Shown here: positions 1 through 5,415 of the stretch, one piece after another
How positions within the stretch are numbered: the first letter of the stretch is position 1
How the letters are laid out: every line of letters begins with the position of its first letter
NCBI GenBank assembly: GCA_002708395.1
Contig: PANP01000046.1
Coordinates: 10,755-16,466 of the forward strand
Direction: 5' to 3'
DNA length: 5,712 nt
Source of the DNA: Dehalococcoidia bacterium
Lineage (GTDB): Bacteria > Chloroflexota > Dehalococcoidia > UBA3495
Program-made: the position numbers and the translations under genes
The notes under the pieces: model-generated
Seen by the model: only the letters and a program-made list of their open reading frames with translations
The model's database searches: none
Told to the model about the DNA's origin: nothing

Positions 1-2
1 GG

Positions 3-215
3 ATCTCTTCAGAAGGGTATGGCCGGAAGGTTGTAGTGGCTCACGATATCTGCGCGAAACACCGTCTAGAGAAATACGGTGGGCATGGCTACTACTACAT
101 CTTGAATCACATAGTGCCGAGAATGCGGGCTCGGGGATTCCCAAACGAATCGATAGACGATATTTTGGTCCACAATCCCAGGGAAGTCTTGACCTTCGCC
201 GAGCCAGCAATCTAG
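3..215 (+). CDS. Phosphotriesterase-family metal-dependent hydrolase, C-terminal fragment
   Basis: Only the last 70 residues are inside the window; the gene begins beyond the left edge. The frame opens at base 3 and ends with TAG at 213-215. The readable protein contains VVVAHDIC (residues 10-17 of the fragment), then EKYGGHGYYYILNHIVPRMR and finally ILVHNPREVLTF. This is the usual end of phosphotriesterase-like (PTE/PLL) amidohydrolase-superfamily proteins: the last metal-binding Asp at the end of a TIM-barrel strand, a GG-H/F-GY loop, and a closing NP-x-x-x-L helix. The Asp of AHD (bases 45-47) should correspond to Asp301 of the Pseudomonas phosphotriesterase. Family members hydrolyse lactones, phosphotriesters or related esters using two metal ions. 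The substrate cannot be told from this piece, because the N-terminal HxH motif and the bridging Lys are outside. A small hairpin follows the stop, and the next gene is convergent. The family call is secure and the substrate is open. Confidence 0.9.
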   Translation: MSSEGYGRKVVVAHDICAKHRLEKYGGHGYYYILNHIVPRMRARGFPNESIDDILVHNPREVLTFAEPAI

Positions 216-232
216 TGGAGTTGTCGAATCAA

Positions 233-469
233 CTAACACTCATTCAAGATCTGGGGAACGGGGTTGTCGCCCCGCTTTTCTAGTCTCGTGAGCAGGCGTC
301 CGGGCCGGCGTGATAAGAACGCTGCCGATGCCAATTGCTCTGCTCCAACCTCCCAATATTCGCTACTAGAATCCTCTGGCTTAACACGCCCATCCCCGCG
401 CTCCATCAGGTAAGTTAATGTGTCCAGGTCTTCAAGTATTCTCCTAGCAGTAGGCGTCCGTAATCTCAT
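233..469 (-). CDS. Hypothetical small protein, 78 residues
   Basis: I do not recognise a family. The case that this is a real gene rests on its start. On the minus strand AGGAG sits six bases before a TAG that directly abuts the ATG at 469-467, which gives a strong Shine-Dalgarno at good spacing and fixes the start. The protein is charged and soluble-looking: an Arg-rich N-terminus (MRLRTPTARRILEDLDTL), an acidic middle, then an Ala/Leu stretch and RLLTRLEKRG. It has no signal peptide, membrane segment or Cys-rich metal site. The N-terminal half could form helices. It converges on the phosphotriesterase-like gene with 17 bases between the stops, and its last codons overlap that gene's terminator-like hairpin. 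No partner gene is adjacent on its own strand, since the MqnA-like gene upstream ends 217 bases away. It could still be a chance ORF. Confidence 0.5.
   Translation of the reverse strand: MRLRTPTARRILEDLDTLTYLMERGDGRVKPEDSSSEYWEVGAEQLASAAFLSRRPGRLLTRLEKRGDNPVPQILNEC
259..280 (+). terminator. Possible intrinsic terminator of the phosphotriesterase-like gene
   Basis: CGGGG at 259-263 pairs with CCCCG at 270-274 around a 6-base loop, and CTTTTC follows at 275-280. The hairpin starts 44 bases after the stop of the plus-strand gene. The GC-only stem plus T-rich tail fits a short rho-independent terminator, but the stem has only 5 bp and the T run is 4. It lies inside the 3' end of the convergent minus-strand small ORF. 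Confidence 0.4.
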
Positions 470-686
470 CTATTGCTCCTGCACAACCCGGGGTCCGCAT
501 CTTCCGGCCCATGAAGACCCGTTTCTGCCTTAAACACCATACCCCTTCCTCCCCACTAAGTTCACCAGATCAATACTTGATTCCTTCTTGATTGTAATAC
601 GCCGGAGGGATGGTTAGTTGCCGGGCTACCGATGAAGTTGGAAATAGACCGAGGGTCTACCGGCTACTTGAGCTACCCTGACGTCC
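470..686. other. Intergenic stretch without a gene
   Basis: I see no ORF with a credible start here. The stretch is less GC-rich around 560-600, where CTTGATT occurs twice (576-582 and 587-593), 11 bases apart. It must contain the 5' region of the small minus-strand ORF and the 3' region of the MqnA-like gene. I could not identify a convincing promoter pair for the small ORF. Confidence 0.5.
640..659 (-). terminator. Weak terminator-like hairpin after the MqnA-like gene
   Basis: TAGACC (645-650) and GGTCTA (654-659) form a perfect 6-bp inverted repeat with a 3-base loop. Read on the minus strand it starts 27 bases after the stop of the MqnA-like gene and is followed by TTTCC. Position and polarity suit a terminator, but the stem is short and only half GC, and the T tract is minimal, so termination by this element is uncertain. 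Confidence 0.3.
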
Positions 687-1457
687 CTACTGTTTCCCTT
701 CCGGCTCTAGGCTCTTCATCTGCTCGTTGAACAGATCAATAGCCTTCTGTTCGGGTACTCCCATGTAATAACGAAGACTTTGGATGTGCTCCAGAACATC
801 TTTGGGTAGCATCAACAGGTCGTCACGAGGACCGGACATACGGTATAGATTATCCAGCCAGTCCTCCTGGCCGACGTACAGGGAGTCCTCTAATATAACC
901 GCGTCCCGTCGTCCCATGTCCGAACGCACCATCCAACGGTAATAGATGAAGGGTAATCCGGTCCATTCGCGCCACTCTTCCCCCAGGTCGTATTTGTGAG
1001 GAAAGCCCCTCACGCCTCGGCGGCGGCGTAGCGCTTGGTTGTCCACTAAGAGCAGGGCGTCATGGGAATCCCCGGCGTCCTCGGAGTCCGCGAAGGTTAC
1101 GCCATCAACCTGATGCTTGAGGGTTAACAAGATGCGCAACATACTTTTCAATGGGGAGGCCGCTTCAGGGATGACGATGCTCAAGCCCTTCAACTCATTG
1201 ATGGGCACTTTGGTGTGGAGAACACTGGCGCCTGTCGGGCTGACCAACGCGACGCAGAAGCCGGAAAGTGGTTGGAACCCCTCTTCCAAGCGAGCGCAGT
1301 CGGCCAAGGGAACCGGCCCGGAATCTATCTCACCGCTGAGCAGAGCCGAAGCAATCAGGTTGGGCGCCATGTTGCGCGTCTCGATGCCCCGGCGTTCCAT
1401 GTCGTAATAGAAAGGTTCGCATCCTAGATAGGGGATGCGGGCAACCGTGATGGCCAT
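687..1457 (-). CDS. MqnA/MqnD-family protein, divergent chorismate dehydratase-like
   Basis: The 256 residues match the MqnA family in length and layout. VARIPYLGCEPFYYDM (5-20) occupies the place of the N-terminal RIxYLNxxP motif. GEIDSGPVPLADCARLEEGFQPLSGFCVA (42-70) corresponds to the G-x-ID-xGxVPL-x-D and Gx-C-I-A block. Then come ASVLHTKVPINELKG (77-91), a YDLGEEWREWTGLPFIYYRWMVR block (156-178) and a C-terminal helix HIQSLRYYMGVPEQKAIDLFNEQM (224-247). MqnA has a periplasmic-binding-protein fold and converts chorismate to 3-[(1-carboxyvinyl)oxy]benzoate, the first futalosine-pathway step to menaquinone. Here the usual Asn of YLN is Gly12, the usual Ser/Thr-rich SxTS segment reads EAASPLKS (98-105), and the IGDxAL motif reads VDNQAL (138-143). 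It may thus be a divergent paralogue with another substrate. No other mqn gene is present. TAG lies two codons before the ATG, with AAGGA 10 bases upstream, so the start is fixed. There is no signal peptide, so a cytoplasmic location is likely. Confidence 0.8.
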   Translation of the reverse strand: MAITVARIPYLGCEPFYYDMERRGIETRNMAPNLIASALLSGEIDSGPVPLADCARLEEGFQPLSGFCVALVSPTGASVLHTKVPINELKGLSIVIPEAASPLKSMLRILLTLKHQVDGVTFADSEDAGDSHDALLLVDNQALRRRRGVRGFPHKYDLGEEWREWTGLPFIYYRWMVRSDMGRRDAVILEDSLYVGQEDWLDNLYRMSGPRDDLLMLPKDVLEHIQSLRYYMGVPEQKAIDLFNEQMKSLEPEGKQ

Positions 1458-1526
1458 AAGCTATCGGTCCTTAAATGCGATTGACACCAGAGTCACCTAA
1501 CCGAGACCAGTTTACATCAGACACAA
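1458..1526 (-). promoter_or_regulatory. 5' region of the MqnA-like gene
   Basis: A hairpin terminator lies immediately upstream (1527-1567), so the MqnA-like gene probably needs its own promoter within these 69 bases, unless it depends on read-through from the operon. I found no -35/-10 pair good enough to name. The only clear element is the AAGGA ribosome binding site, 10 bases before the ATG. Confidence 0.3.
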
Positions 1527-1567
1527 GAAGGCCCACCAGCAATTGTTTGAGCCGCCGGTGGGCCTTC
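1527..1567 (-). terminator. Strong hairpin terminator closing the DUF1800-DUF1501-NHL operon
   Basis: GAAGGCCCACC (1527-1537) and GGTGGGCCTTC (1557-1567) are a perfect 11-bp inverted repeat. Two further inner pairs form after a mismatch, and the loop is about 13 bases. On the minus strand it begins 36 bases after the NHL gene's stop, and the stem runs into CTTGTGT, a weak T-rich tail. Its place between two co-directional genes indicates that the operon ends here and that the MqnA-like gene is a separate unit. Confidence 0.75.
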
Positions 1568-1602
1568 CAGAACTCTTAGTGACCTTGTTTACCTACGATC
1601 GT

Positions 1603-2637
1603 CTACAGGCGGGGCCCCGCAAACGTCGCCGATTGCTTCCGGTAAACCTGGATACGGTTGCGGGGGCTTTCGCAGATGAACACGTTGTTGTCATCGTCGA
1701 CCGTGATGCCGGACGGCGCCCAGAACAGCCTTTCGCGTTCCATACCCTCGGCGCGGTCCCGTTCTCCCCACATCTCCGAGTTCGCGTCCAACTTGTCCCT
1801 GCCCCATTTGGAGACAGTGGCATCGCCGGTCTTCAGCGTCACGAAGCTGCCGTCGGTGTCGAATACCTGGATCCGGTCGTTCATCCAATCAGCGACGTAG
1901 ATGACGCCATCTTTGTCCACGGCGACATCGGTGGGCCGGTTGAACTGACCTTCGCCGGAACCCGACGAACCGAACTTCATCAGGAATTTGCCGTCAGCAC
2001 TGAACTTCTGGATACGGTCGTTGCGCCAGTCGGCGATGAACACATTACCTTGGGAGTCGATGTCGATGCCCCATGGCATGTTGAACTCGCCGTCGCCGCT
2101 ACCTTCCGTCCCCCATTTGGACAGGAACTTCCCGTCTTTGGTGAATTTCTGGACCCGGTTATTCAGGCTGTCGACCATGAAGAGATTGTCTTCTTTGTCG
2201 AAGGCCATGCCGGACGGGCGGTTAATCTCGCCATCGCCCGCGCCCTCTTTGATGTCCCATTTGCTTAGGTAGTCGCCGTCCTTGTTAAAGACGGAGATGC
2301 GGTTCAGCCATTCGTCGGCCACGTACACGTCCCCTTGGCTGTCTATGGCGACGCTGGTCGGCCAGACCAGTGAGCCGTCTTCGAAGTTGTATTCGTGGGG
2401 TCCCTGGTTGCTGACGCCCCGGGCGAAGACGTTGATGTATTCTTCGTTAGCGGTGCAGACAACGATCCGAGTACCTTCCGGCCGGTATTCAGGGGAGCGG
2501 CACAGCACGTACATCGTGTCGCTTTCTCCCCTGGCCATCTGGATCGGGTAGGTAAAGCCAGGCCCGAACTGCTCGCCCCGGCCAATGGTGTGGCTGTATT
2601 GCAACTGTATATGTGAAATCTGGGTGCTAGTAGTCAT
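1603..2637 (-). CDS. NHL-repeat six-bladed beta-propeller protein
   Basis: The 344-residue protein is built almost entirely of NHL repeats. Each carries a P-x-x-(V/I/M)-x-(V/I/F)-D core followed by G-(N/D)-(V/I)-(Y/F)-(V/I)-AD-x-x-N-(D/N)-R(I/V)Q-x-F and DG-x-F. The repeat starts lie at residues 92 (WPTS), 140 (RPSG), 187 (MPWG), 234 (RPTD) and 307 (APSG), with a degenerate first blade at about 26-72. That makes six blades; the last is preceded by a charged 28-residue insertion (about 279-306). Such propellers usually act as binding scaffolds or as ring hydrolases/lyases, and no catalytic motif is recognisable here. There is no signal peptide: an in-frame TGA lies 11 codons before the ATG with no alternative start between, and GAGG sits five bases upstream. 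It is the last gene of the operon, 42 bases after the DUF1501 gene, so it may work with that protein. The fold is certain and the role unknown. Confidence 0.92.
   Translation of the reverse strand: MTTSTQISHIQLQYSHTIGRGEQFGPGFTYPIQMARGESDTMYVLCRSPEYRPEGTRIVVCTANEEYINVFARGVSNQGPHEYNFEDGSLVWPTSVAIDSQGDVYVADEWLNRISVFNKDGDYLSKWDIKEGAGDGEINRPSGMAFDKEDNLFMVDSLNNRVQKFTKDGKFLSKWGTEGSGDGEFNMPWGIDIDSQGNVFIADWRNDRIQKFSADGKFLMKFGSSGSGEGQFNRPTDVAVDKDGVIYVADWMNDRIQVFDTDGSFVTLKTGDATVSKWGRDKLDANSEMWGERDRAEGMERERLFWAPSGITVDDDNNVFICESPRNRIQVYRKQSATFAGPRL
1801..2364 (-). repeat. In-gene tandem repeats of about 141 bases encoding NHL blades
   Basis: Residues 92-279 of the propeller protein form four consecutive blades with start-to-start spacings of 48, 47 and 47 residues. 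Similar DNA blocks recur on the plus strand, for example variants of CTGGATACGGTCGTT, CTGGATCCGGTCGTT and CTGGACCCGGTTATT, each antisense to the R-I/V-Q codons. The near-constant period suggests fairly recent blade duplication. Confidence 0.75.
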
Positions 2638-2679
2638 ATATGCCTCGCAGTAAGTTTGGTTCCTACAGACTCAGATCCT

Positions 2680-3813
2680 CTAGAGATAGGCCATCTGCTC
2701 GAAAGAGCCGTTGACTATGGGTTTGGCGTCCAGACCCATCCACTTTTCCAACAGGGTGGAGTAGAGCCCGCGGAAGTCGTTGTTGAAAGCGAGGTCGCCC
2801 TCGACCAGCTTGTTCTCTTCCAGGGAAGGGTACTCGCCGTACAGGCCGCCCTTGACGGCATCGCCGATGACGAAGGCGCAACCGCCAGCGCCGTGGTCAG
2901 TCCCGGAGCCGTTATCGTGGACACGGCGGCCGAACTCGGTGAACACCAGTAGGACCACGTTGTCGCTGGCGTTGTGCTCCTTCAAGTCGTCGTAGAAGTC
3001 GGCCACGGCATTGGAAGTCTCGGACCACAGCTTGGTGTGGTTCGCCAACTCCCCGGCATGAGTGTCGAAACTGTTGTACGGGGCGGTGGTGTACATGATC
3101 CGCGTTCCCAGATTCGCCAGATGCACCTGGGCGATGTTTCGCATGTATTGAGCAACCGAATCGGAGCCATACTCCACCGTGGAGGAGTAGGACTCCGGGG
3201 CGGTGCTGAGAATGTCGGCGCCCTTCAAGGCGTCCAGGCCGGTGTGGGCGAAGTAGTCAAGCACCGGGCCTTGACCAATCATTGGCGAGTAAACCCGCGA
3301 GAACACGTCTAGAGCCTTGGTACGCTGTTCCTCAATCTCGATGCCGGTGAGGACGCCGTAGGATTCTAAGTTGCCAACCGAGGCCACCGGAACGCCGGGG
3401 GCCACCATGGCTCGGGGAAGACCGCGCCCGAAGTTCACGCCGGTAAGCACGTTCTCTTTGGTCGGGTCAAGTTCTGCTATCATCCGGCCGAGCCAGCCTT
3501 CATCGCCCACTTTTTCCGGCTCACAGGTGTGCCAGATATCCATGGAGCGGAAGTGGGAACGGCTGGGGGTTGGATAGCCTATGCCCTGAATGATGGCTAG
3601 TTTCCCATCGTCGTACAGGCGCTTCATCGGCGCCATCGCCGGGTTGAAACCAATCTCGTCGTTGATTTGTAGAACTTGGTCGTCAGGTACCCGGACCGCG
3701 GGCCGGTTGTCGTTATAAAGGGGGTTGGTGTAAGGAATGATGGTATTCAAACCATCGTTTCCCCCGGACAACTGCAGCACCACCAGTACCGGGTCTTTCT
3801 TGGTGGACGTCAT
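2680..3813 (-). CDS. DUF1501 family protein, leaderless
   Basis: The 377-residue protein is a clear DUF1501 member; the family is related to the alkaline phosphatase/sulfatase superfamily and has no defined reaction. Visible family blocks are VVLQLSGGNDGLNTIIPY (11-28), SRSHFRSMDIWHT (84-96), GWLGRMI (106-112), NSFDTHA (247-253), VFTEFGRRVHDNGSGTDHGAGG (290-311) and GDAVKGGLYGEYPSL (317-331). The N-terminal GGND plus the DTH, EFGR and DHG sets are the residues one would expect to hold metal ions, but this is inferred from the superfamily. Most family members start with a Tat or Sec signal; this one starts MTSTKKDPVLVV, directly at the first strand. An in-frame TAG lies only five codons before the ATG, and AGGAG sits five bases upstream, so no leader is possible. 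It is the middle gene of the operon, 130 bases after DUF1800 and 42 before the NHL gene. Length and order of motifs look intact. Confidence 0.93.
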   Translation of the reverse strand: MTSTKKDPVLVVLQLSGGNDGLNTIIPYTNPLYNDNRPAVRVPDDQVLQINDEIGFNPAMAPMKRLYDDGKLAIIQGIGYPTPSRSHFRSMDIWHTCEPEKVGDEGWLGRMIAELDPTKENVLTGVNFGRGLPRAMVAPGVPVASVGNLESYGVLTGIEIEEQRTKALDVFSRVYSPMIGQGPVLDYFAHTGLDALKGADILSTAPESYSSTVEYGSDSVAQYMRNIAQVHLANLGTRIMYTTAPYNSFDTHAGELANHTKLWSETSNAVADFYDDLKEHNASDNVVLLVFTEFGRRVHDNGSGTDHGAGGCAFVIGDAVKGGLYGEYPSLEENKLVEGDLAFNNDFRGLYSTLLEKWMGLDAKPIVNGSFEQMAYL

Positions 3814-3837
3814 TATTTCTCCTATGTACTACTGTTT

Positions 3838-3940
3838 CCTTCCCCCTTGATTGGGGAAGGTTAGGATGGGGGTGATACCCCTCATCCTTCGGCTGCGCTC
3901 AGGACAGGCTCTCAATCCTCTCCCACAAGGGGAGAGGAGG
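3838..3940. repeat. Composite palindromic intergenic repeat with three hairpins
   Basis: The gap between the DUF1800 and DUF1501 genes is almost filled by paired arms. CCTTCCCC (3838-3845) pairs with GGGGAAGG (3853-3860). GGATGGGGG (3864-3872) pairs with CCCTCATCC (3879-3887), with one G:T pair. CCTCTCCC (3917-3924) pairs with GGGAGAGG (3930-3937). Between the second and third hairpins lies CCTTCGGCTGCGCTCAGGAC (3886-3905), half of a palindromic word that I recall from many bacterial intergenic repeats. The wording of the first and third hairpins (cccttgat...ggggaaggttaggatgggggtga; ctctcccacaaggggagag) likewise resembles REP/MITE-like short interspersed repeats. No transposase is encoded. 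On the minus-strand transcript the hairpins sit between two operon genes and could attenuate transcription or protect mRNA. Confidence 0.7.
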
Positions 3941-3943
3941 CTT

Positions 3944-5350
3944 CTATGCAAATAGGTACTCGGTGGTGGCTACGATGGATTGGAGCATCTGACCTACTCG
4001 GGTCTCGAACTCCGGTGTGCCGGTGCGGAGATCGCCGTCGGCCTTGGCCAAGGCAAGTAGCTCGTTCCGGGTCACGTCGGCGAGCACATAAGCTCCCAAC
4101 ATGTCGAGACATCCGTCCACCAACTGCTCCGCAGTGATGGTCGGGCCTTGAGCGCCCAGCCGCTGGATGATGGACTGGATGCCGGGGTGGCTGGTGTTGC
4201 CGACAGCGTCGGCGGTAAAGTTGATTCGCTCCACCAATGTGCCGCTGTCGATCCATTCCCGGCCCGTGTGCCAGCCTTCGACTGTGGGCGGGTTCATGAG
4301 GTCTTGGCCCATGTAGCGGATGTTAAGCGACATTGCATTCATGCCGGGCTTGGGCATACTGAAATCGCCCACCAACCGCATGGTTCCGACCACCGTCTCG
4401 GTGGGGCTCTTCACCTTGGTGAAGCGAGAGTTCTTGAAAGCATCGGATTTGAACAGCACCCGCAACATGGAGCGGATGTCGTAGTTGGTGCGGAAGTACT
4501 CGTCTTCCAACGATTTGATGGTCGCCGGGTCGCCCGGAGGAGTGTTCTGCCAGGCGGGAACCTGGGGTTCATCGGACACGAAGAAATTGTAGAGGTGACG
4601 CGAGATGAACCTAGCGGTGCCGGCTTGCTTGGCGACGATGTTGATGATGTCCTCGCCGTTCCAGTTCCCGGTCTCGCCCAAGAAAGTCTTCTCGCCGAAG
4701 TCGTGGTCGTTGGAGTCGTAGATGAACTTCGCTTCGTACTTGCCGTAGGGATACCGGGGGATGGAGTTGGTCACGGTCCATCCGGTGAAGGCCCGTGCGC
4801 ACTCCTTGACGTCGTCCTCGGTGTAGTTGACTTGGCCGTCCATGCCAACGCCCATGGAGAACAGCTCCAACAATTCCCGGCCCCAGTTCTCGTTGATGGC
4901 GTCTTTGTGGCTCATGCAGTTGTCCAGATAGAACATCATGGCCGGGTCTTTGGCCAATCCCTGTAGGAGGTTGTCGAACTTGCCCAGACCGTCGCGGCGG
5001 AACATGTCAAATTCGATGGTTTGCTGCTTGGGGTACTCGCACTTAGCGTGGCCGGTGACAAAAATCTGATGCCAGAAGAGGGCAATCTTTTCTTCCAGCG
5101 GCCGCTTAGTGTTAATCATCCGGTAGGTCCATTCTTCCTGCTGGCCTTCTAGGCCGGCCTGGGAGACCCACTGGGGCTGATAACGCATCATCAAGTCTTT
5201 CTCTAGCTCGGGTTGACCTTCCGGATCGAGCAACTCGTCTACCGTCGCCTCGTAGCCCTTGGCGGCGCGAGCCTCCAATTCCTCGAAGGTTGCTCCGAAG
5301 CCGGCACGACGCATCAGATGTGCCATTAACGCTATCTCTTTATCTGCCAT
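3944..5350 (-). CDS. DUF1800 family protein, leaderless
   Basis: The 468-residue protein is a full-length DUF1800 member. Blocks in order are HLMRRAGFGAT (11-21), LEEKIALFWHQIFVTGHAK (85-103), FDNLLQGLAKDPAMMFYLDN (125-144), NENWGRELLELFSMGVG (153-169), YTEDDVKECARAFTGWTV (176-193), HDFGEKTFLG (216-225), ARFISRHLYNFFVSD (246-260), a KSPTE segment (314-318), GQDLMNPPTVEGW (348-360) and the closing VATTEYLFA. The family is mostly helical and uncharacterised, and it is commonly encoded directly before a DUF1501 gene, as here. There is no signal peptide. An in-frame TAA lies 13 codons upstream with no alternative start between, and GGGAGG is placed six bases before the ATG, so the start is firm. 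Many relatives are exported, so this copy probably acts in the cytoplasm. It is the first gene of the operon, with a promoter close upstream, and is followed by a hairpin-rich gap. The family is certain and the reaction unknown. Confidence 0.93.
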   Translation of the reverse strand: MADKEIALMAHLMRRAGFGATFEELEARAAKGYEATVDELLDPEGQPELEKDLMMRYQPQWVSQAGLEGQQEEWTYRMINTKRPLEEKIALFWHQIFVTGHAKCEYPKQQTIEFDMFRRDGLGKFDNLLQGLAKDPAMMFYLDNCMSHKDAINENWGRELLELFSMGVGMDGQVNYTEDDVKECARAFTGWTVTNSIPRYPYGKYEAKFIYDSNDHDFGEKTFLGETGNWNGEDIINIVAKQAGTARFISRHLYNFFVSDEPQVPAWQNTPPGDPATIKSLEDEYFRTNYDIRSMLRVLFKSDAFKNSRFTKVKSPTETVVGTMRLVGDFSMPKPGMNAMSLNIRYMGQDLMNPPTVEGWHTGREWIDSGTLVERINFTADAVGNTSHPGIQSIIQRLGAQGPTITAEQLVDGCLDMLGAYVLADVTRNELLALAKADGDLRTGTPEFETRVGQMLQSIVATTEYLFA

Positions 5351-5362
5351 CCTTGCCCTCCC

Positions 5363-5375
5363 TATAATGATTATA
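5363..5375. promoter_or_regulatory. Palindrome between promoter and ribosome binding site, possible operator
   Basis: TATAAT (5363-5368) and ATTATA (5370-5375) are perfect inverted arms around a single G. The element lies between the proposed -10 box and the GGGAGG ribosome binding site of the operon. The symmetry fits a dimeric regulator site, but in an AT-rich leader it may be chance, or the minus-strand TATAAT may serve as an alternative -10. Confidence 0.35.
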
Positions 5376-5386
5376 ATCTGATATCG

Positions 5387-5415
5387 GTTTTACCATAGCG
5401 ATTATAGCGTGTCAA
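5387..5415 (-). promoter_or_regulatory. Sigma70-like promoter of the DUF1800-DUF1501-NHL operon
   Basis: On the minus strand a perfect TTGACA (5415-5410) is followed after exactly 17 bases by TAAAAC (5392-5387), matching the -10 consensus at four of six positions. It lies about 40 bases before the ATG of the DUF1800 gene. The spacer holds CGCTAT twice with a 9-base period (5404-5409 and 5395-5400), which may be an operator. Other TATAAT words nearby (minus strand 5406-5401 and 5375-5370) lack good -35 partners. Confidence 0.6.

Noticed and set aside
1481..1516. Plus-strand TTGACA followed by TTTACA as a promoter
   Set aside because: The spacing between the two words is far above 17 bases, and no plus-strand gene follows.
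1543..2268. Long plus-strand ORF of 241 codons opposite the NHL gene
   Set aside because: It is antisense to a clear NHL propeller gene, its translation resembles no family, and it reflects the repeated codon pattern of the other strand.
3912..4256. Minus-strand ORF of 114 codons running from the DUF1800 3' end into the repeat
   Set aside because: It overlaps DUF1800 in another frame, is Arg/His-rich without recognisable domains, and extends into palindromic repeat sequence.
4148..4966. Plus-strand ORF of 272 codons opposite the DUF1800 gene
   Set aside because: It lies wholly within a well-matched DUF1800 coding region in antisense. Its Val/Gly/His-rich translation is typical of the reverse frame of a GC-biased gene.
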